Below are positions 45,051-54,086 of a stretch of DNA of 64,000 nucleotides, one piece after another (the first letter of the stretch is position 1; each line of letters starts with the position of its first letter). The position numbers were made by a program, and so were the translations under genes. This DNA is from CAVQZC01 sp963718315 (GTDB lineage: Bacteria > Actinomycetota > Thermoleophilia > Gaiellales > JAICJC01): contig CAVQZC010000007.1 in NCBI GenBank assembly GCA_963718315.1, forward strand, positions 744,001 through 808,000. Reading direction: 5' to 3'. A model generated the notes under the pieces. The model searched no databases, had not been told where the DNA came from, and was given only the letters and a program-made list of their open reading frames with translations.

Positions 45051-45992
45051 GTGGCACTTCGATCCTCCAAGACCCCAGACAGCGAGCCCCGGCGGAAGCG
45101 CCGAACGGCCGAGTCACGTCAGACCCCTCCGCCCGGCAAGCCGGGACGCGGATGGGCCGTGGTTCGCAGCGTGCTCGTCGTCGTCATCCTGACCGCCGCG
45201 GGCGCGTTGATCGCCGTCGGCGTGGTCGAGGGCAAGGGCGTCCAGTACCGGGCCAGCATCGACGTGCGGTCGGCCACCGCCGACGCCACCTGCGTCTACT
45301 ACACGTGCCCGCAGCCGGTATCCACCCCGCAGGGCAACCCCTACGTGCTCGACCAGGTCAACGCGATCCTCTCACCGGCCCTTGCCGCCCAGGTGGCCAA
45401 GCGGTTTCCGTCGCCGTCGCTGACCACGGCGAAGCTGGTGTCGCACGTGTGCGCCAACGAGATCGGGCAGTCCGCGACCATCCGTGTCTGCTACCAGGCG
45501 GCGTCGGCTAGCGACGCCAAGACCATTGCCGCCGGCTACGGACAGGCGTACGTCGACTGGTCGAATCGGCAGGCAGTCACCTCGCTGACAGCGCTGAACA
45601 ACTCGATGACCGGACTCTGGACGAGCCTGACGAGCGCCCAGAAGTCCGGCCTCCGCGGCCAGACGCTGCGGTCGCAGCTGGATCAGGTCCAGCAGGCCCT
45701 GACGGCGTTCAAGTCGCCCCTCGGCGGCCCCAACGGCGCAAAGATCTTCGGCACTGCAACCAACCAGGTGAGCACGGTGCGCTCGACCCCGAGCCCGGCC
45801 AAGGCCGGTGCAATCGGCGCCGCTGCAGGCCTGGTGCTGGCGATCGGCCTGCTGCTGATCCTGCCCCCGCTGATCCGGCGCCCCGGGTCGGGAGACGGGT
45901 CGGGCGATGACGGGCCGACGAGCGGGAGCGCGAGCGGCAGCGAGGAGTCGCTGGATCTGTTCACCGCCCCGGTCGACGAGCCGGTTCGCTGA
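45051..45992 (+). CDS. Wzz-like polysaccharide chain-length / export co-polymerase protein
   Basis: The 313-residue protein has a basic N-terminus, a first transmembrane segment (VVRSVLVVVILTAAGALIAVGVV at about 37-59), a large extracytoplasmic domain with cysteines (CVYYTCPQP), and a second transmembrane segment near 247-270 (AGAIGAAAGLVLAIGLLLIL) followed by a short acidic tail rich in Gly, Ser and Asp. This topology and the position next to the Wzy-like gene fit a chain-length regulator. No tyrosine-kinase domain is present in this polypeptide. It starts at GTG 45051 and ends overlapping the next gene. Confidence 0.68.
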   Translation: MALRSSKTPDSEPRRKRRTAESRQTPPPGKPGRGWAVVRSVLVVVILTAAGALIAVGVVEGKGVQYRASIDVRSATADATCVYYTCPQPVSTPQGNPYVLDQVNAILSPALAAQVAKRFPSPSLTTAKLVSHVCANEIGQSATIRVCYQAASASDAKTIAAGYGQAYVDWSNRQAVTSLTALNNSMTGLWTSLTSAQKSGLRGQTLRSQLDQVQQALTAFKSPLGGPNGAKIFGTATNQVSTVRSTPSPAKAGAIGAAAGLVLAIGLLLILPPLIRRPGSGDGSGDDGPTSGSASGSEESLDLFTAPVDEPVR

Positions 45993-46711
45993 GCAAACCG
46001 CTCCCCGTCGTCCTCGCCGCCGGTCTCGGATCGCGGCTGGGAGGCACACCGAAGGCGCTGTTCGAGCTCGAGGGTGAGACCCTGCTGGGTCGCTGCGCCG
46101 ATGCGCTCCAACGGCTCGGCTTCGAAGGTGTAATGGTTGTCACAGGCCATGGCGACGACCAGGTGCGCGACTGGTGGGCGTCCACCCCGCGCCCGCTGCG
46201 AGCTCAGTTCGTGCACAACCCCCGCTATGCCGACCTGAACAACTTCTACACGCTCGAGATCGCCTGCACGCAGGCAGCGCCCGGGCGCCTGCTCGTCCTC
46301 AACTCCGACATCGTGTTCGCCGACCGGGTGGTGGCTGACGCCGAGGCCGCCGGAGGCGATCTGACACTGGCGGTCGAGACCGGCCGGGTGGACGACGAGG
46401 CGCTGAAGGTTCGGCTTGTGGACGGGCATGTGCGCGAGCTCGGCAAGCACATCCCTCACACCGAGGCGCACGGCGAGTTCATCGGCGTCTCGCTGCTCAG
46501 CGACCTCGGACGTCAGCGCTACGTGGAGGCCGCCGGCCGGGCGCGCGACGGAGGCGAGCACAGCCTTTACTACGAGGACGTCTACAGCCGCATCTGCGAC
46601 TCGGTCGACAGCCGGGTGAGCAGCGTGGCCGCTGCCGCCTGGGCAGAGATCGACGCTCCCCAGGACGTGCCGGCGGCCCGCGAGGTCGTCCAGGCGAACG
46701 CCCCTCTGTAA
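45989..46711 (+). CDS. Nucleotidyltransferase (LicC/IPCT-like NTP transferase)
   Basis: The 240-residue product has the sugar-nucleotidyltransferase signature VVLAAGLGSRLGGTPKALFEL, VTGHGDDQVRDWW, FVHNPRYADLNNFYTLEIA, LVLNSDIVFA and a C-terminal EIDAPQDVPAARE. These fit CTP:phosphocholine or CTP:inositol-phosphate cytidylyltransferases better than hexose transferases. The conserved N-terminus begins at a CTG (45989) that overlaps the preceding stop as CTGA; the first ATG lies 48 residues in and would delete the nucleotide-binding loop. A CDP-alcohol phosphotransferase at 58.1 kb could use its product. Confidence 0.78.
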   Translation: MSKPLPVVLAAGLGSRLGGTPKALFELEGETLLGRCADALQRLGFEGVMVVTGHGDDQVRDWWASTPRPLRAQFVHNPRYADLNNFYTLEIACTQAAPGRLLVLNSDIVFADRVVADAEAAGGDLTLAVETGRVDDEALKVRLVDGHVRELGKHIPHTEAHGEFIGVSLLSDLGRQRYVEAAGRARDGGEHSLYYEDVYSRICDSVDSRVSSVAAAAWAEIDAPQDVPAAREVVQANAPL

Positions 46712-46732
46712 CGTTTTCGTTCTCGCGCACGC

Positions 46733-46760
46733 TTGACAGCCGGGACGACTGCTTTAGTGT
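46733..46760 (+). promoter_or_regulatory. Sigma-70-type promoter for the phosphoesterase genes
   Basis: A perfect TTGACA at 46733-46738 is followed after 16 bases by TAGTGT (46755-46760). The first gene begins 27 bases further on with a GGAGGG ribosome binding site. This is the best promoter match in the window. Confidence 0.65.
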
Positions 46761-46786
46761 GGGTGCCTCGCGGAGGGAGTGTAAGC

Positions 46787-48109
46787 ATGCGCCTGTGGGC
46801 AGGGACGATGATCGCAGTGGCGGCCGCCGGCTGCTGGTTCGGAATGGCCGGTACGGCAGCCGCGTCGGTCTGCGCCGACGCCAGGGCGGCCGACGGGGCG
46901 ACGGCTCAGATCTGCATCACCTCGCCTGCCTCGGGCACGACCGTCAGCGGCGGCGTGACGGTGACCGGTACCGCCGTCTGGCACAAGGTGCGACCCAGCG
47001 ACGTCGCCGGCTGCGCCGGACAGCGGCTGACACCGAGCGGCTGCATCACCTGGACTGTGAACGGCGTCTACCAGCTCACGCACCTCTACAAGACGCCCGG
47101 CACCAGCTCGTACCGCTGGGTCTGGCACTCGCAGGCGTGGACGAACGGTCCCAAGACGCTGACCGCGTCGATCGCGCTCAACAACGCCCCCCACTCGGCC
47201 AGCATCCACCTGAACGTGGCGAACCCGCCCGGCACCCACCTGGGGTCTCCGAACACCGGGCTGCTGCCCATCTTCTCCCAGGCCACGCCGTTCGTCATAG
47301 CCGCCACCGGTGACGGGGCGGCCGGCTCGACGTACGCGAACGCCGTGGCGGCGATGGTCGAGGGCTGGCACCCGAACATGTTCATGTACCTGGGCGACGT
47401 GTACCAGCGCGGGTCCAAGGACGAGTTCATGGACTTCTACGACCCGACGTTCGGGCCGCTGCGCAAGATCACGGTGCCCACCGTGGGCAACCACGAGTAC
47501 AAGATCTACTCCACTGCAGCGCCGTACTTCTGGTACTGGAACTACCCCGACTCGAAGCCGACCAGGCCCGGCGGCGGCGGTCAGTACTACAGCTTCAACG
47601 CCGGCGGCTGGCACATCATCAGCCTCGACGCGAACATCGCGATGGACCCGATGTCGCCCCAGGGTGTCTGGCTGCACAACGACCTTGCCACCCACCCCAA
47701 CAGCCTCTACCCCTGCACGCTGGCGTTCTGGCACCAGGAGCGCTTCTCGGACATCAGCCTGCGGCTGCCGTCCACCTCGGCCCTGTGGGTGCAGCTCTTC
47801 AACGCCAACGCCGACCTGATCGTCAACGCCCACGCCCACGCGTACGAGCGCTGGCGGCCTCTGAACGCAGCCGGGCAGGTCGATCTCACCCGCGGCATCA
47901 CCCAGCTCGTGGCCGGCACCGGAGGCAACGTGCTGTCGCAGAACTGGCAGACCAACGACTCGCGCTCCGCGTTCCGCGACCACTCCAACTGGGGCGCGAT
48001 CAAGCTGGCGTTGTATTCCGGCCATGCGACCTACCAGTTCATCGCCTCGGGGAGCAAGGACGGCACCGCCAACGGCCTGAAGGACCAGGGCACGGTCAAC
48101 TGCCATTAG
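46787..48109 (+). CDS. Secreted calcineurin-like metallophosphoesterase, copy 1
   Basis: The 440-residue protein has a signal peptide (IAVAAAGCWFGMAGTAAAS), an Ig-like N-terminal domain (ICITSPASGTTVSGGVTVTG) and a metallophosphoesterase domain with the motifs VIAATGDGAAGS, MYLGDVYQRGS, TVGNHEYK and NAHAHAYERW, giving the expected Asp, Asn and His metal ligands of the purple-acid-phosphatase type. It acts outside the membrane; the substrate is not predictable. A strong promoter lies 27 bases upstream of the ATG, and a close paralogue follows. Confidence 0.85.
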   Translation: MRLWAGTMIAVAAAGCWFGMAGTAAASVCADARAADGATAQICITSPASGTTVSGGVTVTGTAVWHKVRPSDVAGCAGQRLTPSGCITWTVNGVYQLTHLYKTPGTSSYRWVWHSQAWTNGPKTLTASIALNNAPHSASIHLNVANPPGTHLGSPNTGLLPIFSQATPFVIAATGDGAAGSTYANAVAAMVEGWHPNMFMYLGDVYQRGSKDEFMDFYDPTFGPLRKITVPTVGNHEYKIYSTAAPYFWYWNYPDSKPTRPGGGGQYYSFNAGGWHIISLDANIAMDPMSPQGVWLHNDLATHPNSLYPCTLAFWHQERFSDISLRLPSTSALWVQLFNANADLIVNAHAHAYERWRPLNAAGQVDLTRGITQLVAGTGGNVLSQNWQTNDSRSAFRDHSNWGAIKLALYSGHATYQFIASGSKDGTANGLKDQGTVNCH

Positions 48110-48172
48110 GGGTTTCCAACCCCCGGCCGCCGGTTGGGCTTCCCGACTTCCAGAGTCGCACGTAAGCTGGAA

Positions 48173-49654
48173 ATGGTGGCTCCGTCCAAGCAGCACCGAC
48201 CCCCGATCTTGCTGCGTGCGCTTCTTGTCTGCGCGCTGGCTGTCGCATGCTGGATGGGATTCGCGTCGGCCCAGGCCAAGGCCGACACCTTCTGCTCCCA
48301 GACGCTGACGGTATCCAGCCCGGGCGGGAACCCCCCGACGTCCAGCGTGTCGATGTGCATGACCGTTCCATGGGTGGCGCAGGTGCCCGGTGGTCAGGCG
48401 CCGGTCATCTCCGGTGACCAGCAGGTCAGCCTGCAGCTGAACTGGAACCCGTTGGTCGCACAGGCCGGCGACGTCCGCGGCTGCAGCGGCCAGCGCAAGA
48501 CGCCGAGCGGCTGCGTCACCTGGACGGTCACGCCGGCCGGCGGAAGCGCGCAGTACCTGCTGACCCACCTGTACGACAACCCGATGAACACCAACATCTA
48601 CCCGTTCACGTGGCACACGGAATGCACCCCCAGCACCTCAGGTGCGTGCAATCCGAGGAACGGCTTGACGACCCTCACCGCACAGATCACGCTCAACGGG
48701 CAGACGCTGACGCTGCCCACCCAGGTCGACATCGAGAACCCGACGGTTGCTGCGATCCCCTCGCCCAACGCGTGGAACGGCGGCCGGTTGCCGATCTTCA
48801 GCCAGCACACCCCCTTCGTCATCGCCGCCACCGGCGACGGCGCCGCCGGGTCACTGATGTCCCAGCAGGTGATGAGCATGATGCAGTCCTGGAACCCCAG
48901 CATGCTCATGTATCTGGGCGACGTGTACCAGCGCGGCTCGCAGGAGGAGTTCATGAACTTCTACGACCCGATCTTCGGAGCGCTCACCCACATCACCGCC
49001 CCGACGGTCGGCAACCACGAGTACAAGCAGTACCCGACCGCGCTGCCGTACTTCTGGTACTGGAACTACCCGGACTCCGGGCCACCCCAGCCGTCCGGCT
49101 ACGGCGGCCAGTACTACAGCTTCAACGCCGGCGGCTGGCACATCATCAGCCTCGACTCGAACATCCTGCCCACGAACCTGGCGGACTTCGTGAACACCCC
49201 GCAGGGGATCTGGCTGAAGAACGACCTGGCGGCGAACAAGGGCTACAAGTGCACGCTCGCGTTCTGGCACCAGGAGCGCTTCTCCGACATCAGCCTGCGG
49301 CTGCCGGCGACGTCGGTCTTCTGGAACCAGCTCTACGCCGCGAACGCCGACATCATCGTCAATGCCCACGCCCATACGTATGAGCGCTGGCGCCCGCTGA
49401 ACCCGGCCGGCGTGGTCGACAAGGCGCGCGGCATCCCCGAGTTCGTCGTCGGCACCGGCGGCAACGTGCTGGCGCAGAACTGGCAGACGGCCGACAGCCG
49501 CTCCGCCTTCCGGACGAACACGAACTGGGGCGCGCTGAAGCTGACGCTCTACCCCGGCTTTGCCAAGTTCGCGTACTACTCGCCGGCGAACGACAACGCC
49601 GCCACACCCAACGCGTCGATCCCGCTCGACGCCGGCACCATCCCCTGCCACTAG
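48173..49654 (+). CDS. Secreted calcineurin-like metallophosphoesterase, copy 2
   Basis: The 493-residue protein repeats the architecture of its neighbour: signal peptide (LLRALLVCALAVACWMGFASAQA), Ig-like region and the motifs TGDGAAGS, MYLGDVYQRGS, TVGNHEYKQ and NAHAHTYERW. The catalytic halves share long identical stretches such as YYSFNAGGWHIISLD and LAFWHQERFSDISLRLP, while the N-terminal domains have diverged and this one is about 50 residues longer. I take it as a tandem duplication. ATG 48173 was preferred because the signal peptide begins there. Confidence 0.85.
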   Translation: MVAPSKQHRPPILLRALLVCALAVACWMGFASAQAKADTFCSQTLTVSSPGGNPPTSSVSMCMTVPWVAQVPGGQAPVISGDQQVSLQLNWNPLVAQAGDVRGCSGQRKTPSGCVTWTVTPAGGSAQYLLTHLYDNPMNTNIYPFTWHTECTPSTSGACNPRNGLTTLTAQITLNGQTLTLPTQVDIENPTVAAIPSPNAWNGGRLPIFSQHTPFVIAATGDGAAGSLMSQQVMSMMQSWNPSMLMYLGDVYQRGSQEEFMNFYDPIFGALTHITAPTVGNHEYKQYPTALPYFWYWNYPDSGPPQPSGYGGQYYSFNAGGWHIISLDSNILPTNLADFVNTPQGIWLKNDLAANKGYKCTLAFWHQERFSDISLRLPATSVFWNQLYAANADIIVNAHAHTYERWRPLNPAGVVDKARGIPEFVVGTGGNVLAQNWQTADSRSAFRTNTNWGALKLTLYPGFAKFAYYSPANDNAATPNASIPLDAGTIPCH

Positions 49655-49770
49655 GTCGGGTCAACGATCTGCTGGACAGGTTACGGGCCGTGACGTACGG
49701 CACCGCTCTGCCGCTGTAGACAACGGCTGCAGCGTCCGAAAACGTCCTGAATAGGCCGTAAACCTCGGAT

Positions 49771-49865
49771 TCATGGGTACCCCCTGACACCCTTTCGGGG
49801 CATGAGGGCTCACTAACCCATTCCGATTACCCCCCTGTACCGCAGAAACCAAGGGGGGTCTTCGT
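49771..49865 (+). promoter_or_regulatory. Structured leader with a ribosome-site-sequestering stem
   Basis: In the 211-base gap before the glycosidase-fold gene, ATGGGT (49773-49778) can pair with ACCCAT (49816-49821), or TCATG (49771-49775) with CATGA (49801-49805), enclosing a CCCC/GGGG stem. Further on, ACCCCCC (49829-49835) pairs with GGGGGGT (49853-49859), which contains the probable Shine-Dalgarno sequence of the TTG start at 49866. This layout would allow translational control. I could not assign it to a known riboswitch class. Confidence 0.4.
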
Positions 49866-52815
49866 TTGACTCGCGGTTCGGTGAGGCGCGCAGTACGTGC
49901 GACTCGGTTGACAACAGTGTCACGGTGGGGTCGCCTGGCAGGCACCCTGGCCGTCGTGCTGTACATGGTCGCCTTCGCCACCGACAGCAAGCTGACGCCG
50001 GGGTCGACCGCGTCGGCCGCGAGCGCACCCCCGCTTGCCCAGTTTGGCTACGCAAACGGCACCATCTCGGATATGGCGCCGAGCGACATGGCCCTGTATC
50101 TGAACGCCATCAGGGAGGTCACCGGGCCGGGAGGCATCGTTCGTGCCCCGCTGCACTGGGATCCCTATCAGACATCCGGGCCGAGCTGGACCAAGTACGA
50201 CGCCTTCATCGCGGCTCTCCAGTCGCGCGGACTGGTGTGGCTGCCGGAGATCCACGAGTCACACAACAACCACTACGTGATCCCGGGGACGTCTCCTGGC
50301 GGCTGGACCGACTGGGAGAACGGCATCAAGGCGGTCGTCGACCACTACGGCCCCGGCGGCACCTACGCCCAGGCCCATCCCGGGTTCGCCGGGATTACAC
50401 GTTTCGAGATGTGGAACGAGCCCAACACGCCGACCGGCAACGCCAACCCGACCTGCCCGAGCTGCGTGATGGCGCCGGCCACGGCGGTCACGATTCTGCG
50501 CACCGGATCGGCTGCGATGCGCTCCGAGGCGGCCGCGAAGCACTGGACACCCACGGTGGTCGGCGGCGTCATCGGCTCGATCGACATGCCCTACATCGAG
50601 GCCGAGAAGAAGGCCGATCCCAACCTGTTCAGCTACATGAACACGTTCTCGGTCCACGTCTACATGCACGACGACCCGGACACCTGCCCCACGACCGATC
50701 CGCGGTGCATCCGGACGCTGGGCGTGCTGCGCAACTTCATGAACGCGAACGGCGGCGCCAACGTTCACATCGGCATCAGCGAGGGCGGGTACTCGGGCTC
50801 CGACGACGCCAACCGGCCGACCTACAAGGTGGTGTCGCTGGCGCAGCAGGCGTCGATGGGCAAGGCCGCGATCGACTGGATCCGCGCCAACCCGCAGCTG
50901 ATGGTCGACTTCTTCACGCCCTACAACCCGATCGACAAGGGCTCGAAGTTCACCGGGGGCAACCTCTACAACTACTGGTACGACCACCTGGGCGCGGTCT
51001 ACACGAACCTCGCGATGAAGCCGTGGGGCGTGACGTACCGGAACCTGATCGCGGCCTACAGCACGCCCGGCGGCAGCCATACGCCGACCGTCCCCACCGG
51101 CCTCACCAACACGACCGCCCCCGGAGCGGCTCCGAGCTTCACCTGGACGGCGTCGACGGAGACCGGAGGCACGGTCACCGGCTACCTGGTCTTCCGCGGC
51201 GGCACGCAGATCGCGACCACCAGCGCGACCAGCTTCACCGACACCACCGCGCCGATCGGGCACACCTACACCTATACCGTCGAGGCCAGGGACGCCGACG
51301 GAAACGTCTCGGCCGCTTCGGCGCCGATCGTCATCGGCTACGCCGACACGACGCCGCCGACCGTGCCGGCCGGGCTGTCGGCGACGAGCCTGCAGGGTCA
51401 GGCGCCGAGCTTCTCGTGGGCCCCTTCCAGCGACCCCGACGACGCCATCGCGGGCTACATCGTGTACCGGGACGGCACCCAGGTGGGCACCACGATCACG
51501 ACCTCGTTCACCGACTCGGGCGCGCCGTACGGCGGGATCTACGGCTATACGGTCGCTGCCAGGGACAACAACGGCAACATGTCCGCGCAGTCCTCGCCGC
51601 TGACGATCTCCTACATCGACACGACGCCCCCGACCACGCCGACCGGGCTCGCCGGCCCCAGCCCGACCGGCGGGGCTCCGTCGTTCACCTGGCATGCCTC
51701 GACCGACAACGCGGGTGTGGCCGACTACGTCGTCTACCGCAACGGGATCCAGATCGCCACCGTCACTCACCCGGCGTACACGGATACGTCGGCGCCGATC
51801 AACTCGTCGCAGGTCTACACCGTCGCCGCCGTTGATGCCCACGGAAACGCCTCGCCGCAGTCGAATCCGCTGACGATCGCCTACCAGGACGCGCAGGCGC
51901 CGACCGCGCCGACCGGCCTGGCTGCGGCGTCGCCAACCGCCAGCGCACCCAGCCTGAGCTGGCACGCTTCGACCGACAACGTCGGCGTGAGCGGCTACCG
52001 GGTCTACCGCGACGGAGCGCTGATCGGAACGCCGACCGGCACCAGCTTCGTCGACACCACCGCCACCATGCCGACCGGCGCGGCCATCTCCGACTCGTTC
52101 CAGCGCACGGCCTCGTCGTGGGGCAACGCCGATGTCGGCGGGCGCTACTACTACTCCTCGCTGGGCGAGGGGAGGTACTGGACGAACGGTGCAGCAGCGC
52201 TCGCTCAGGTCACCGGAGGCGGGCAGAGCCGGCAGGGTCTGCTGCCCGCGAGACCACCTGCTGAACGCCAACGAGAGCGTGACCTTCTCGCTGAGCAGGA
52301 TGCCGACCGGCAACACGGCGCGCGTGATCCTGGTCAGCCGCGCGATGGGCACCACCCTCTCCTCCGCCGAATACCGCCTCGCCGTCGAGATCAGCCCGAG
52401 CGGCGCCATGGTGCTCACCGCCCGCCGCTACGTGGCCGGGGTGACCACCCTGATCGGCTCGCCGGTGACCTCGACCATCCGGTTCACGCCCGGCACCCAG
52501 TACTCGGTGCGGGCGCTGGTGACCGGCGCGCCCGTGACCCAGCTCCGACTGCGCCTCTGGGTGACGGGCACCACGGAGCCCACGACCTGGGCATTCCAGG
52601 GCAGCGACGGGGCGGCCGTGCTCCAGACGCCCGGCTCCACCGGCCTGCGGTTCGAGGCCGCGAGCGGCATGACGCACTGGCTGACGGCGATCTACCGCTC
52701 GTTCCACGTGACGAACCTGGATCCCAGCCGCACCTACACCTACACGGTGCGCGCGCAGGACGAGAACGGCAACCTGTCGCCGGCGTCCGAGCCCAGGCAA
52801 GTCACCGTCAATTAG
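49866..52815 (+). CDS. Large secreted protein: glycosidase-like barrel, FN3 repeats and jelly-roll domain (one apparent frameshift)
   Basis: The corrected product has 982 residues. A signal anchor (LAGTLAVVLYMVAFATDS) is followed by a TIM-barrel-like domain (LVWLPEIHESHNNHY, FEMWNEPNTPTGN with a likely catalytic glutamate, HIGISEGGYSG), four fibronectin type III repeats from about residue 405 (GTVTGYLVFRGGTQIATT, IAGYIVYRDGTQVGTT, VADYVVYRNGIQIATV, VSGYRVYRDGALIGTP), and a laminin-G-like sandwich with a last FN3 end (YTYTVRAQDENGNLSPAS). The frame breaks at 52251, repaired by removing one A. The uncorrected frame runs on by chance into the next gene. The start is uncertain between TTG 49866 and GTG 49881. 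Confidence 0.78.
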
Positions 52816-52880
52816 CCGACCGATCAGCTCCAGGTTCGGTTCGGGTTGGAGGAATCCGGCTCCGCGCCGATCATGCAGCT

Positions 52881-54086
52881 ATGGTCGATAGTCGAATGCG
52901 CCGCCTGCACCTTCTGGGATCGGTCGCGGCGCTCCTGATCGTGGTCGCGCCGGCGGCGGCCTGCTCCAGCTCCTCGGCGCCAGGCAGCTCCTCCGGGTCG
53001 GGCGCGACCTCCTCCCCGACGGCGACATCGGGGCCGGCAAGCACCGGCAGAGCGCCCTCCCCACGGCCCAGCGTGACCGCCTGCGAGTCGACCAAGATCC
53101 GCGATCTGCATACGAACGGCACCGTCGCGCAGTCGGTGGTGCAGGCACCGCCCGGCACACAGCTCTTGGGGGTCGCCGTCGACCATGCCTACGTTGTCTG
53201 GGCCGCCCAGCCGTCCGGCAAGAAGCCGCCGATCGTCTGCCAGGCGAGCCTCGCCTCGCGCAAGGTCACCGGGCTCTGGAGCGGGGCCGTGGCAAGCCCG
53301 CCGGCGACCACGCCGGCCGGCGTCTTCTGGGTCACCAGGAACGGCACGCTGTGGCAGGTCGACCACCATGGCCGCCAGGCGCGGCCGATCGCGCGGAAGG
53401 TGTGGCACGGAGTCGCCTACGACCCCGTGACCGGGCTGATCGCCTTCACCGATCGGGCCGATCCCGACCACAACCGGATCACCGTGCTCAAGACCCACCC
53501 GGGCAGGCCCACGGTGTACCGCCGATTCCTGTTTCCGAGCTGTACCGGCGCGATCTGCACCCGCGTCCGCTCGGTCGCCATCACGAAGAAGGGCGTTGCC
53601 TGGACGCAGCGGCCGACGACCGGCTCCTTCCAGGGCCTCGTCAGCCGGCGCGCCTTCGCCAGCCAGGGCAGCGCCACCCACCGCATCCCGCGTACGCCGG
53701 CACCGGCGCTGGTGCCGGGGTTCACCACGTTCGCGTTCTCGGTGAAGGGCGGCTATGCCCTGTGGCCGCTGCCGGCAAAGCACGTGTCGAAGGCGCCGAA
53801 GCTGACCGGTCAGACGCTGGTCGCAGTCGGCGACGGGCAGTACTACACGCTGCGCACGACACCGCAGGGCGTGCTCCTGCAGGCGGTGTCGTCGACGGGT
53901 ACGGCGCGGGTGCTCGACAACCTCTCCGTCCTGCAGTCGGCCGGCCAGACCGCCCAGGCGGGGTCGGTCTCGATCGGCCCCACCCGGATCTGCGAGGCGG
54001 TCAACGTCTACCCGACCGGGAGCCCCGCCGAAGGCCCGCCCGCGAACGCCTACGTGCGCTGCGCGCTGCTGCCCACGTCCCCCTGA
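52881..54086 (+). CDS. Putative secreted lipoprotein with propeller-like sequence
   Basis: The 401-residue protein has a signal peptide ending in VAPAAACSSSS, a possible though atypical lipoprotein cleavage site, then a Ser/Thr/Pro/Gly-rich linker (GSGATSSPTATSGPASTG). The rest has repeated short strands (YVVWAAQPSGKKPP, GVFWVTRNGTLWQVD, GLIAFTDRADPDHN) that suggest a beta-propeller. I do not recognise a named family. ATG 52881 is taken, and ATG 52896 is an equally possible start. The last 37 bases overlap the opposing flippase gene. Confidence 0.6.
   Translation: MVDSRMRRLHLLGSVAALLIVVAPAAACSSSSAPGSSSGSGATSSPTATSGPASTGRAPSPRPSVTACESTKIRDLHTNGTVAQSVVQAPPGTQLLGVAVDHAYVVWAAQPSGKKPPIVCQASLASRKVTGLWSGAVASPPATTPAGVFWVTRNGTLWQVDHHGRQARPIARKVWHGVAYDPVTGLIAFTDRADPDHNRITVLKTHPGRPTVYRRFLFPSCTGAICTRVRSVAITKKGVAWTQRPTTGSFQGLVSRRAFASQGSATHRIPRTPAPALVPGFTTFAFSVKGGYALWPLPAKHVSKAPKLTGQTLVAVGDGQYYTLRTTPQGVLLQAVSSTGTARVLDNLSVLQSAGQTAQAGSVSIGPTRICEAVNVYPTGSPAEGPPANAYVRCALLPTSP

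Noticed and set aside
49866..54086. One very long frame that would give a 1406-residue protein
   Set aside because: It comes from a frameshift at 52251 that runs on by chance through the end of one gene, the gap and into the frame of the separate lipoprotein gene.
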